Positions 6,047 to 14,030 of a stretch of 14,855 nt of DNA are shown here, in pieces. Source of the DNA: Acidobacteriota bacterium (GTDB lineage Bacteria; Acidobacteriota; Vicinamibacteria; Marinacidobacterales; SMYC01); assembly GCA_030598165.1 (NCBI GenBank), contig JAUVQL010000001.1:1-14855 (forward strand). Direction: 5' to 3'. The position numbers and the translations under genes are program-made. Numbering within the stretch: position 1 is the stretch's first letter; each line of letters opens with the position of its first letter. The notes under the pieces were generated by a model. The model saw nothing but the letters and a program-made list of their open reading frames with translations. It did no database searches and was not told the DNA's origin.

Positions 6047-6927
6047 CTCCCCCCGTCAAAGCTCGAAGCGAACGCCGTCTCCCCTTCCGGCACGAACTCG
6101 GTTCTGAGCTTCAAGTAGACACGGCCTCGAAAGCGCAGATCGACTGCCTCTACGGTAGGAAACCGGTCGAGAATTCCCTCCATGAGCGGCAAGATCTCCG
6201 CGAGACGCGGTACTAGGTCGTTTTCTGCCATTAATAAGGTCAAGGGCGGATGGCGCAGTCGGACTTTAAGGGAGCCCGCCCCCTCCGCCACATCGATTTC
6301 TGAGATGGCTGATTCAAGCTTCTTGTCATGCGCGAGCGACCAAAGAAGCTTTCCAGCAAGCTCGGGTCGGCCGGCAATCAATTGCCCCTCACCGTCGGCA
6401 AGCCCACGCACTAAAGGAGGTGTCAAATCAGCGTAACGAGGCCCCGCTTCGTCGAGAAAATGCCCCTGCTCGTCCATGAGATATAGCTCATCTAAAACGG
6501 CAATTCCGACGGGAGTTCTCTCAACAACTCGAAGCGTCAAAGTCGCTGGAAGCACACGGGTCAACTGGACGTCTTTGATCCAGGGTGACCTCAGCAATTG
6601 GTGCTTCAGACTGTCCAGATCCAGATTCAAAATGTTCGACTCCGAGTGTAGCCCCAGGGCTTCCAATATTTCTCCTTCAGAGAGCCTCTCATTTCCTTCC
6701 ACGCGAATTCGGCTTACCGAAAGCTCTGGAGATCGGCCCGCAGCAGCAGCGGTCCAAAATCCGGCAGCAATGAGACCGGCCAGACCTGCCGCAGCCCCCA
6801 TCCAGCGAAGAACGGCTCGCAGACTTCGACGCGCGCCGCGCCGGGGCACGACCTGACGTCGGAGAAAATGCTCCTTTGAGGGAGCCTCCGTCTCTTTCGG
6901 TCGCAGCGAGTGATTATCTAGCTCCAA
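6043..6927 (-). CDS. ftsQ: Cell division protein FtsQ / DivIB
   Basis: A 294-residue bitopic membrane protein. A basic cytoplasmic tail (1-37, with RRQVVPRRGARR) precedes one transmembrane helix (about 39-63), a POTRA domain (about 70-138, beginning LSVSRIRVEGNERLSEGEI and including SPWIKDVQLTRVLPATLTLRVVER) and the FtsQ/DivIB beta domain. In known divisomes FtsQ forms a complex with FtsB and FtsL and links early and late division proteins. The start is TTG at 6927: AGAGG lies 7 nt upstream, and no better in-frame start precedes the basic tail. It overlaps the end of murB by 10 nt and its stop overlaps ftsA by 4, so translation is probably coupled on both sides. Confidence 0.95.
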   Translation of the reverse strand: MELDNHSLRPKETEAPSKEHFLRRQVVPRRGARRSLRAVLRWMGAAAGLAGLIAAGFWTAAAAGRSPELSVSRIRVEGNERLSEGEILEALGLHSESNILNLDLDSLKHQLLRSPWIKDVQLTRVLPATLTLRVVERTPVGIAVLDELYLMDEQGHFLDEAGPRYADLTPPLVRGLADGEGQLIAGRPELAGKLLWSLAHDKKLESAISEIDVAEGAGSLKVRLRHPPLTLLMAENDLVPRLAEILPLMEGILDRFPTVEAVDLRFRGRVYLKLRTEFVPEGETAFASSFDGGR

Positions 6928-7832
6928 CGCTTAACCTCTTCTTCGAGTTCTACTGCCGTCGCCCGATACACGTTCTCTTTGAGCTTCTCGATCAGACCAA
7001 AGACATCAGCCGCCTTGGCGTCACCGTCATGCACTATGAAATTGGCGTGGACCTCAGATACCCTTGCCCCACCCACCGTCAGGCCCTTGAGTCCGAGCTC
7101 GTCTATGATTCTTCCCGCTGAGCTCTCCGGTGGATTCTTGAAGATGCAACCTGCGCTCTTGACACCCACCGGCTGAGTGGCTTTTCGATCATTCAGTTGT
7201 TTCTCCATATCGGCGCGAATCGCTGCCGGCTCGTCCTCCTCCAGTCTGAGAAGGCAGCGAGCAACGATAACGTCATCGCCAAACGACGAGGATCGATATC
7301 GAAAATCGACCTGCTCGCGCGGCAGCTCTTGAAGACCTTTCGCAGGAGCGATAACCGTCACGCTCTCCACCCGATCTCCCATGGCGAACCCATAAGCTCC
7401 GGCATTCATCGCCAGCACGCCTCCCACCGAACCGGGAATCCCTACCCCACCTTCAAGACCCCGCAGCCCACGGCTGACCGCTCGACGAACCAGTCCAGGG
7501 AAATGAACACCGGCCTCTGCTTCGAGCCGCCCGCCTTCGTAAAAGCGAGTGATTCTCATCGCACCCATATGGATCACGGCGCCACGCAAACCCGTGTCGC
7601 TCACCAACAGATTGCTGCCACCACCCAGTATGCGAACCGGAATCTCGCGGCCTTTCATGACGGCGATGGTGGCTTGTAACTCACCGACAGAAGTCGGAAA
7701 TGCCATGACTTCCGCAGGCCCTCCCAATCCGATGGTCGTGTATCGCGAAAGCGGCTCCTCCAGTCGGAACGAGGCTCCAGTCTCCCGCAATTCATCCATC
7801 AGTTCTTCCATTGGACTATTTGCCACGATCAC
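6918..7832 (-). CDS. murB: UDP-N-acetylenolpyruvoylglucosamine reductase MurB
   Basis: A 304-residue FAD enzyme that reduces UDP-GlcNAc-enolpyruvate to UDP-MurNAc with NADPH. FAD-binding segments are RILGGGSNLL (67-76) and GGVGIPGSVGGVLAMNAGAYG (128-148, in two conserved blocks); VDFRYRSSSF (175-184) and VSEVHANFI (258-266, with the conserved Glu260) complete the active site. The usual proton-donating Ser is Cys here (SAGCIFKNP, Cys229), a variant also known in other phyla. The compact C-terminus without the extra Tyr loop of E. coli fits a type II MurB. The GTG at 7832 is chosen because GGAG lies 7 nt upstream; an ATG at 7811 has no ribosome site. It overlaps murC by 17 nt. Confidence 0.98.
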   Translation of the reverse strand: MIVANSPMEELMDELRETGASFRLEEPLSRYTTIGLGGPAEVMAFPTSVGELQATIAVMKGREIPVRILGGGSNLLVSDTGLRGAVIHMGAMRITRFYEGGRLEAEAGVHFPGLVRRAVSRGLRGLEGGVGIPGSVGGVLAMNAGAYGFAMGDRVESVTVIAPAKGLQELPREQVDFRYRSSSFGDDVIVARCLLRLEEDEPAAIRADMEKQLNDRKATQPVGVKSAGCIFKNPPESSAGRIIDELGLKGLTVGGARVSEVHANFIVHDGDAKAADVFGLIEKLKENVYRATAVELEEEVKRWS

Positions 7833-9210
7833 GTACCGTCTCCACGAGTCGATCGGATAAGGAGGTCACACTCCCAGCGCCAAGCGTCAGAATGAGGTCG
7901 CCCTCCTCCATTTCTTCCTTCAGAAGCGCCGGAATAGAATCCAATGCTTCAATGAAACGGACATCCCGGTGTCCATGCTTTTTGATTCCTTCCGAGAGCG
8001 CGAGACCATTTATTCCTGGGATCGGCTGCTCGCCTGCAGGATAGATCTCCGTAACCAACAGGAGGTCGGCCTGATGAAAGGCACGACAAAACTCTTCATA
8101 GAGTGCTTGGACCCGTGTATATCGATGAGGTTGAAAGACGACAATCGTTCTCCGACCAAAAGCCTCTTTAGCCGTCGCCAAACTGGCGCGTATCTCCGTC
8201 GGATGATGACCGTAGTCATCCACGACGAGGATACCTCCGTCGTCGCCCTTGATTTGAAATCGGCGGTCGACTCCCGTGTAAGCCTCGAGCCCCGAGAGAA
8301 CTTGCTCTGACGGTACCCCGAGCTCGAGCGCCACACCCACCGCGGCTAGAGAGTTCAAGACGCTGACACGCCCCGGAACGTTGAGGGTGACTCTTCCCAC
8401 TTCTTTTGCTCGAAGCTTCACGGTGAAGGACGACTTCGTTCCCGAGAGCTCCACGGCTTCCGCCGTGACATCCGCTTGAGGGGAAAAGCCGTAGGTCACG
8501 TACCGACGCCGTATCCTCGGAAGGAGGCTTTGAATTCTCTCGTCGTCGAGGCAGACCACCGACGCTCCATAAAACGGTACTTTATTGTCGAAATCCACGA
8601 ACGCACCCTCGAGATCCTCCAGATCTCGATATGCCTCCATGTGCTCTCGGTCGATACCCGTCACAACCGCTATAACGGGGGACAGGTGCAAGAAACTTCG
8701 GTCAGACTCGTCAGCCTCTACGACCATGAAATCCGAGCTACCCAGTCTGGCATTGCTACCGAGTATACCCAGGCGCCCACCAACGACCATTGTCGGATCG
8801 AAACCGGCATGGTCCAACATCACCGCAACCATCGACGTCGTTGTGGTTTTTCCATGGGACCCAGCAACGGCGATGCCGTACTTGAGTCTCATTAGCTCCG
8901 CTAACATTTCGGCGCGCGGAATGATGGGAATTTGAAGTGTCCCTGCACGGTCTACTTCGACGTTGTCCCGACCGACGGCGGAGGAAACCACTACGACATC
9001 GGCATCCTCAACGTGTTCAGCACGGTGTCCGTGGTGCACCTTCACTCCCAAAGATTCGAGTCGCCGCGTGGACGCCGACGTTTTTAGATCGGAGCCGCTA
9101 ACCGGATATTCCAGGTTGACGAGAACCTCGGCAATGCCACTCATTCCGATCCCACCGATCCCCACGAAATGGATCCGGGTCTTTGCCGAGAACAGAGGCT
9201 TAGCGCTCAT
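7816..9210 (-). CDS. murC: UDP-N-acetylmuramate--L-alanine ligase MurC
   Basis: A 464-residue Mur ligase that adds L-Ala to UDP-MurNAc using ATP. The UDP-binding Rossmann start HFVGIGGIGMSG (14-25), P-loop AGSHGKTTTT (116-125), EADESDRSF (165-173), GIDREHMEAY (185-194), DDYGHHPTE (331-339) and QPHRYTR (360-366) are present. The central-domain motif normally PGRHNxxN reads PGRVSVLN (279-286), so the conserved His-Asn pair is Val-Ser. The ATG at 9210 overlaps the murG stop by 4 nt (ATGA), with GGAGG 9 nt upstream; the frame stays open further upstream only as a shadow of murG. Its error product, UDP-MurNAc-L-Ser, is the known target of PgeF, encoded further downstream. No ddl follows. Confidence 0.98.
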   Translation of the reverse strand: MSAKPLFSAKTRIHFVGIGGIGMSGIAEVLVNLEYPVSGSDLKTSASTRRLESLGVKVHHGHRAEHVEDADVVVVSSAVGRDNVEVDRAGTLQIPIIPRAEMLAELMRLKYGIAVAGSHGKTTTTSMVAVMLDHAGFDPTMVVGGRLGILGSNARLGSSDFMVVEADESDRSFLHLSPVIAVVTGIDREHMEAYRDLEDLEGAFVDFDNKVPFYGASVVCLDDERIQSLLPRIRRRYVTYGFSPQADVTAEAVELSGTKSSFTVKLRAKEVGRVTLNVPGRVSVLNSLAAVGVALELGVPSEQVLSGLEAYTGVDRRFQIKGDDGGILVVDDYGHHPTEIRASLATAKEAFGRRTIVVFQPHRYTRVQALYEEFCRAFHQADLLLVTEIYPAGEQPIPGINGLALSEGIKKHGHRDVRFIEALDSIPALLKEEMEEGDLILTLGAGSVTSLSDRLVETVRDRGK

Positions 9211-10313
9211 TCGCCTCGACCTCCGCTCCAATTCGCCAACTCCAACAAACGCTCCGCAATGATCTTCGATGCCTCGGGACGGGCAAGAGCTCGTGCTCGC
9301 TCTGCCATCGACTGTCGCCGCTCCGGAGCGTTCATGAGATCTGTCAACACTCGAGCGAGGTGCTCCCCGGTCAGCTCGTCTTCGGGTAGCGCAAGCGCCG
9401 CACCGGCCCGCTCCATCATTTCTGCATTGTCCTTCTGATGGCCACCCGCTATCTGCAAAGGCACCAGCACAGAAGGCCTTCCCGCCGCCGCCAACTCGGC
9501 GCAAGTCGTTGCTCCGGCGCGGGAAAGAACCAAGTCGGAATCGGCATAGGCTTCGTTCATCTTGTCGAGATAGGGCTCTACCCGAGCGGCAATGCCCGTT
9601 GGCTCATAACCCGCACGTACCATCTCGAGCTCTTTTTCACCGGTTTGATGGATGACCTGCAGTCGCTCCCTATGCCGCTCGAGATGCGGTAATGCGGCCA
9701 AGATGGCCTCGTTCAAAACGTGCGATCCCTGACTGCCCCCAACAACGAGTACCCTGAGCTTCTCGTCGACCGCACGAATGCCGACTCGAGCAATATCGTC
9801 TCTGACTGGATTTCCAGAGACGAACCCCTTTTTCCCGAAAAAGCGCTTCGTTTCTTCCCAAGCGAGAGCCGCCGCATCTATGAAAGGAGCCAGCGTCCGG
9901 TTGGCCAGACCGGGAGTCGCGTTGGGCTCGAGGAGCAACGTAGGCACTCGCAATGAACTTGCCACGGCCATGATCGGACCAGAAACGTATCCGCCCACAC
10001 CCATGACCACTCGCGGATGGACCCTCCGGAGAAGCATGACGGCATCTACGAAAGCGAGTGGGAGGGAGGCCACCGCTTTGACCTTGCGGAACGAGGAACC
10101 TCCTCGTAGGGGCTTCACACGAACCATCTCGAGTGGGAATCCAGCCCGAGGTATGATCCGGCCCTCGAGGCCCCGCTCGGTTCCGCAAAAAATCACCTTT
10201 GCTTCCGGCTCCATTTCTATGAACTTCCTCGCCACAGCCAACGCGGGATAGATGTGGCCGCCTGTGCCACCCGCAGCGATGAGCAACCGCAGACTCTTGC
10301 CCCTTGCTCCCAC
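9207..10313 (-). CDS. murG: UDP-GlcNAc:lipid I N-acetylglucosaminyltransferase MurG
   Basis: A 368-residue GT-B glycosyltransferase that converts lipid I to lipid II at the inner face of the membrane. The N-terminal acceptor domain has GGTGGHIYPA (15-24) and GVGGYVSGP (105-113); the usual EQNAxPGxxNR reads EPNATPGLANR (129-139). The donor domain has GGSQGSHVLN (192-201), SRAGATTCAEL (264-274) and HQKDNAEMM (292-300). The GTG at 10313 is chosen: a GAGGTGA site overlapping the ftsW stop sits 6 nt upstream, and the conserved core begins at residue 8. The gene follows ftsW after 3 nt and overlaps murC by 4 nt, as expected for tight coupling of lipid II synthesis. Confidence 0.98.
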   Translation of the reverse strand: MGARGKSLRLLIAAGGTGGHIYPALAVARKFIEMEPEAKVIFCGTERGLEGRIIPRAGFPLEMVRVKPLRGGSSFRKVKAVASLPLAFVDAVMLLRRVHPRVVMGVGGYVSGPIMAVASSLRVPTLLLEPNATPGLANRTLAPFIDAAALAWEETKRFFGKKGFVSGNPVRDDIARVGIRAVDEKLRVLVVGGSQGSHVLNEAILAALPHLERHRERLQVIHQTGEKELEMVRAGYEPTGIAARVEPYLDKMNEAYADSDLVLSRAGATTCAELAAAGRPSVLVPLQIAGGHQKDNAEMMERAGAALALPEDELTGEHLARVLTDLMNAPERRQSMAERARALARPEASKIIAERLLELANWSGGRGE

Positions 10314-10316
10314 CCC

Positions 10317-11408
10317 TCACCTCGCATGTTGAGAAACGGCGAGCAGCAGCCCTACCGCCGCCATCGATATGACGAGCGACGTTCCTGCTGCCGAGATGAA
10401 GGGAAGAGGAATGCCTGTAGTCGGCAAAAGACCCAATGTTACTCCCATGTTGATAAAAGCCTGCCCAACGATTAGGGCAGTTAGTCCTCCCGCAAGAAAA
10501 GTGCCGAACAAATCGGGAGCGCGGCGTGCAATGACGACACCCCTCCAAAGTAGAACTGAAAAGGCACCCACCACCGCAAGTGTCCCAATCAAACCCAACT
10601 CCTCACCAATGACCGAGAAGATGAAATCAGTGTGTGGTTCAGGAAGATAGAATTGTTTCTGTCGACTCCTCATGAATCCAACACCAAACACCCCGCCCGT
10701 ACCAACCGCGATGAGAGACTGGATGATTTGAAAGCCTCGGCCGAGAGGATCTTCGAAGGGATCCAAAAACGCCAGCAACCTTTGCCTTCGGTATTGCACG
10801 CGAACAATCAACCAGTAGATGACAGGCAGGGCAACCAAGCCGAGCTGGACCAAATACCGAAGAGGAGCACCTGAAATGAAGAACAGACAACAACCGATCA
10901 ATACGAGGCAAAGGGCCGTACCCAGGTCTGGCTCGATGAGTACGAGAAACGCCAAGAAGCCCGTGACCACGAGCGATGGGAAGAGGCCGTTCACGAAATC
11001 GTCGATCCGTTCCCTTTTCTTGTCGAGCTGATAGGCAAGCGTCAGCACCAGCACCAACTTGGCGACCTCGGAAGGCTGGAAGGACAGTAATCCGAAGCGG
11101 AGCCAACGATGTGCGTTCTTTAGTGATGGCGTAAAGAGCACCGCAATCAAAAGAAGTATCGTCAGCCCCAACAGGCCGTAAACTACCGCAGGGCGATTCA
11201 AGCGCCGATAATCCAGCCGCATGAGAACAGCCATGACGACCAATCCGAGCATGGCCCAAATGAGCTGTTTGACCAAAAAGAAATAGGAGCTTCTGTGCGC
11301 CTCGTGTGCCACCAGAGCGGATGCACTGTAAAGCATGACCAGGCCAAAAGACGTGAGTCCAATGGTCACGATAAACAGTGTTCGATCAGGTGACAGTTTC
11401 TTTGCCAT
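10317..11408 (-). CDS. ftsW: SEDS peptidoglycan glycosyltransferase FtsW
   Basis: A 363-residue polytopic SEDS protein with about ten membrane helices, the septal glycan polymerase that works with a class B PBP (FtsI, not in this window). Motifs are FQPSEVAKL (110-118), EPDLGTAL (159-166) and PEPHTDFIFSVIGEELG (256-272), with Asp261 matching the catalytic Asp of SEDS enzymes (D297 in E. coli FtsW). The last-helix motif LPTTGIPLPFIS is present, but the usual YGGSS that follows is AAGTS (340-344). Placement between murD and murG supports FtsW over RodA. The ATG at 11408 has only a weak AAAGAG site very close upstream; it starts 11 nt after murD. Confidence 0.97.
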   Translation of the reverse strand: MAKKLSPDRTLFIVTIGLTSFGLVMLYSASALVAHEAHRSSYFFLVKQLIWAMLGLVVMAVLMRLDYRRLNRPAVVYGLLGLTILLLIAVLFTPSLKNAHRWLRFGLLSFQPSEVAKLVLVLTLAYQLDKKRERIDDFVNGLFPSLVVTGFLAFLVLIEPDLGTALCLVLIGCCLFFISGAPLRYLVQLGLVALPVIYWLIVRVQYRRQRLLAFLDPFEDPLGRGFQIIQSLIAVGTGGVFGVGFMRSRQKQFYLPEPHTDFIFSVIGEELGLIGTLAVVGAFSVLLWRGVVIARRAPDLFGTFLAGGLTALIVGQAFINMGVTLGLLPTTGIPLPFISAAGTSLVISMAAVGLLLAVSQHAR

Positions 11409-11419
11409 GGCTCTTTGGG

Positions 11420-12850
11420 TTACTCGTCTCCCGTTTTACCTTCGTCCCGACCAGAAGAGGCTTTTCCCTTCGTCTTCTGAGCGCGTTTCCTGAGTTTTTC
11501 GACCTCCTCACGAAAGCGCTCCCCTCGTTCCGCATAATCGTTGAACATGTCGAAGCTAGCGCAGCCAGGTGAAAGCAACACCGTGTCTCCAGGCGAAGCA
11601 TGCAGGAAGGCTTTGTCGACGGCGTCTCTCAGGCTTCGGCACCGACGGACCGGAACCAAATCGCCCAAAGCCTCTTCGATACGTTGTTTTGCTTCTCCAA
11701 TCGCTAGAACTCTCCTTACGTTGCGTTTCACATTAGGGCGCAGATCCTTGAAATCACCGGCCTTTGAGCGTCCCCCTAGAATCAGGAGAACGCCTCCGTG
11801 GAAGCTTTCGAGGGCGGCCTTAGCCGAGGCCAAGTTGGTGGCCTTGGAGTCGTTATAAAAGACCACGCCCTCGAGCTCACCAACGCGTTCCAGCGCGTGG
11901 GGAACACCGGAGAAGTCACCTACGGCCAGAAGCAGAAGCTCAGGCTCGATGTCCAAGACCGTCGCTGCGCCACATGCAGCCATGACGTTTTCTATGTTGT
12001 GACGGCCGTGTAGAGATATCTTCTCCAATGAGACGAGTGCGGTAGTTTCGCCATTATCTCGTTTCACAATCCACGGCCCCTCGACCGAGATGTAAGGCTC
12101 GTAGTCACTCAAAGGCTCGAGGCTGAAATAGACCTTCTTCGAACGCGATTTAGAAGCCATTTCCACCGTCAGGGGATTTCCGGCGTAGACAATCGCCCAA
12201 TCCCCCCCCTCCTGGTTGGAGAAAATTCTTTCTTTTACCTCGACGTAAAACTCGAACTTTGCGTGTCGATCCAGATGATCGGGTGTCACGTCGAGAAGCA
12301 CAGCGACTCGAGGTCGAAACTTCTCGATGGTTTCGAGCTGAAAGCTCGAGACTTCGACGATGAAAATGTCGTCCGCCCTCGCACTCTCGACCAAACTGAT
12401 GAGAGGCATTCCAATGTTGCCTCCCAACTTCACCGAACGCCCAGCACGTTTCAATATCTCTGCAATCAAACTGGCGGTTGTGGACTTGCCCTTGGTGCCC
12501 GTGACAGCCACCACCAAACCCGGTACCTGCCGGTACGCAAGCTCGAGCTCTCCCCAAACGGGTATCCCTTTCGCTCGGGCTTCCACTAACGGTGCCGCTC
12601 GAGGCGGCACACCGGGGCTGGTAATGACGAGATCGACATCGGCTGTCAATCCAGGCGGATGCTCGCCGAGAACCAGCTCCACTCCTTTCCGACTCAAGCC
12701 AGATGATTCCACGGAGAGAGCCTTCTTCGATCTCAGGTCTGTCGCCCTCACATCTGCACCCTGTCGGCATAGAAACTCGACAGACGCCACACCACTCCGG
12801 GCCAAACCAACGACTAGAACTCGTCTCCCCTTGAAATCTTCCCCTTTCAT
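11420..12850 (-). CDS. murD: UDP-N-acetylmuramoylalanine--D-glutamate ligase MurD
   Basis: A 476-residue Mur ligase that adds D-Glu to UDP-MurNAc-L-Ala. Rossmann start VLVVGLARSG (11-20), P-loop VTGTKGKSTT (116-125), EVSSFQLE (166-173), DVTPDHLDRH (187-196), GRHNIEN (282-288), NDSKATN (333-339) and LSPGCASFDMF (426-436) are all present. The P-loop has Lys-Ser where E. coli MurD has Asn-Thr (GTKGKST). A basic, low-complexity tail (about 452-476) follows the last domain and is not part of the family core. The ATG at 12850 is chosen because a TGA lies in frame 21 nt upstream and the core begins at residue 10; no strong ribosome site is visible. The 97 nt between mraY and murD hold nothing recognisable and form the widest gap inside the dcw cluster. 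Confidence 0.98.
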   Translation of the reverse strand: MKGEDFKGRRVLVVGLARSGVASVEFLCRQGADVRATDLRSKKALSVESSGLSRKGVELVLGEHPPGLTADVDLVITSPGVPPRAAPLVEARAKGIPVWGELELAYRQVPGLVVAVTGTKGKSTTASLIAEILKRAGRSVKLGGNIGMPLISLVESARADDIFIVEVSSFQLETIEKFRPRVAVLLDVTPDHLDRHAKFEFYVEVKERIFSNQEGGDWAIVYAGNPLTVEMASKSRSKKVYFSLEPLSDYEPYISVEGPWIVKRDNGETTALVSLEKISLHGRHNIENVMAACGAATVLDIEPELLLLAVGDFSGVPHALERVGELEGVVFYNDSKATNLASAKAALESFHGGVLLILGGRSKAGDFKDLRPNVKRNVRRVLAIGEAKQRIEEALGDLVPVRRCRSLRDAVDKAFLHASPGDTVLLSPGCASFDMFNDYAERGERFREEVEKLRKRAQKTKGKASSGRDEGKTGDE

Positions 12851-12947
12851 GATCTGCGCCCCGTGTCACTAAGGTCCTTCCTATAGCCGTCTGCAAATAT
12901 TCCTGCTTCATCGAAGGGTCTCGCCGCCGCGTCTCGACATCATCTGG

Positions 12948-14030
12948 TTATCGGAGTTTCAACGTGGTCAAGCTGGCCAACGCAAATATGATGGCCACAA
13001 TCCAGAATCTGATAATGATTTTGGGCTCCTTCCAACCCATGAGCTCGAAGTGATGATGCAATGGGGCCATCCTGAAGACGCGTTTCCCGGTCATCTTGAA
13101 ATAAGACACCTGGATAATGACCGAGAGGCCCTCCACTACGAACAAGCCTCCTACTAAGACCAGGAGGAGCTCCTGTTTTATGAGGAGAGCCACTGTGCCG
13201 ATGGCTCCTCCCAGCGAAAGCGAGCCTACGTCACCCATGAATACTTGGGCGGGGTAACAATTGAACCAGAGGAATCCCAAGCTAGCTCCGACTATGGACC
13301 CCCCAAAGATGGTCAGTTCCCAAATGTGAGGGAAATGTATGAGATTGAGATATGCCGAGAATTGAGCATGACCCGTCACATAGGTCAATAGCGTATAGGC
13401 CGCCGCGGCGATCATCACCGAGCCAATAGCCAAGCCATCCAAACCATCGGTGAGGTTGACGGTGTTCGACGCACCGACGATCACGAGAACTGCAAAGGGC
13501 ACGAACAGCCAAGAAAGATTAGGCCGAAACTCTTTCAAGAAGGGGAACAAAAGCTCCGTACTATAGGAGCCGCGGCGCGAAAGTTCCATGAGGATGAGGG
13601 CTACGCCAACCGCGAGGACGACTTGAAGAGCCATTTTAGAGCGCGCCGATAAGCCATGAGATTTTCGCACCAGCTTCAAATAGTCGTCGGCGAATCCGAT
13701 CAATCCATAGCCGACCGTTGCGCCCAGGGCCACCCAGACAAAAATGCTGGTCAGGTCGGCCCATAGCAAAGTGGGAACGATGACCGCCGTCAAAATCAAC
13801 AATCCTCCCATAGTCGGCGTGCCGGCCTTGGCTTGATGCGCCTCGGGGCCATCCTTTCGGATGCGTTCACCGATCTGAAACTCACGAAGTTTGCGAATCA
13901 GCCATGGGCCCATGGTGAAAGAGATGACCATCGCCGTCAGAGCGGCACAGGCGGTGCGGAAAGTGACATAGCGAAACACATTGAAGGCACTGATGTCGGT
14001 ATGAAGAGGATAGAGGAGGTGGTACAGCAT
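12948..14030 (-). CDS. mraY: Phospho-MurNAc-pentapeptide transferase MraY
   Basis: A 360-residue membrane enzyme with about ten helices that transfers phospho-MurNAc-pentapeptide to undecaprenyl phosphate, making lipid I. Diagnostic motifs are GTPTMGG (70-76), FADDYLK (113-119, the Mg-binding Asp pair), [10 protein letters not shown] (192-201), FMGDVGS (264-270, with Asp267) and [12 protein letters not shown] (322-333, the MraY-specific triple His that separates it from WecA-type transferases). The length is usual for the family. The ATG at 14030 shares 1 nt with the murF stop (TAATG), and AGGAGG lies 10 nt upstream within the end of murF, so translation is probably coupled to murF. Confidence 0.99.
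   Translation of the reverse strand: MLYHLLYPLHTDISAFNVFRYVTFRTACAALTAMVISFTMGPWLIRKLREFQIGERIRKDGPEAHQAKAGTPTMGGLLILTAVIVPTLLWADLTSIFVWVALGATVGYGLIGFADDYLKLVRKSHGLSARSKMALQVVLAVGVALILMELSRRGSYSTELLFPFLKEFRPNLSWLFVPFAVLVIVGASNTVNLTDGLDGLAIGSVMIAAAAYTLLTYVTGHAQFSAYLNLIHFPHIWELTIFGGSIVGASLGFLWFNCYPAQVFMGDVGSLSLGGAIGTVALLIKQELLLVLVGGLFVVEGLSVIIQVSYFKMTGKRVFRMAPLHHHFELMGWKEPKIIIRFWIVAIIFALASLTTLKLR

Noticed and set aside
9211..9504. N-terminal extension of the murC frame by 98 residues
   Set aside because: It overlaps murG out of frame, has low-complexity Arg/Gly/Ser-rich sequence, and the MurC core with a good ribosome site starts at the ATG at 9210.
9670..10548. 292-residue open frame on the minus strand
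   Set aside because: Same-strand shadow of murG and ftsW with Arg/Ser/Gly-rich, non-family sequence.
10639..11259. 206-residue open frame on the minus strand
   Set aside because: Shadow of ftsW in another frame; it lacks the hydrophobic pattern or motifs of any family I recognise.
12150..12911. 253-residue open frame on the minus strand beginning in the mraY-murD gap
   Set aside because: Mostly a shadow of murD in another frame; no family features and no good ribosome site.
12851..12947. Possible small gene or regulatory element in the mraY-murD gap
   Set aside because: No ribosome site with a short frame, no hairpin with a T-run and no clear promoter hexamers were found.
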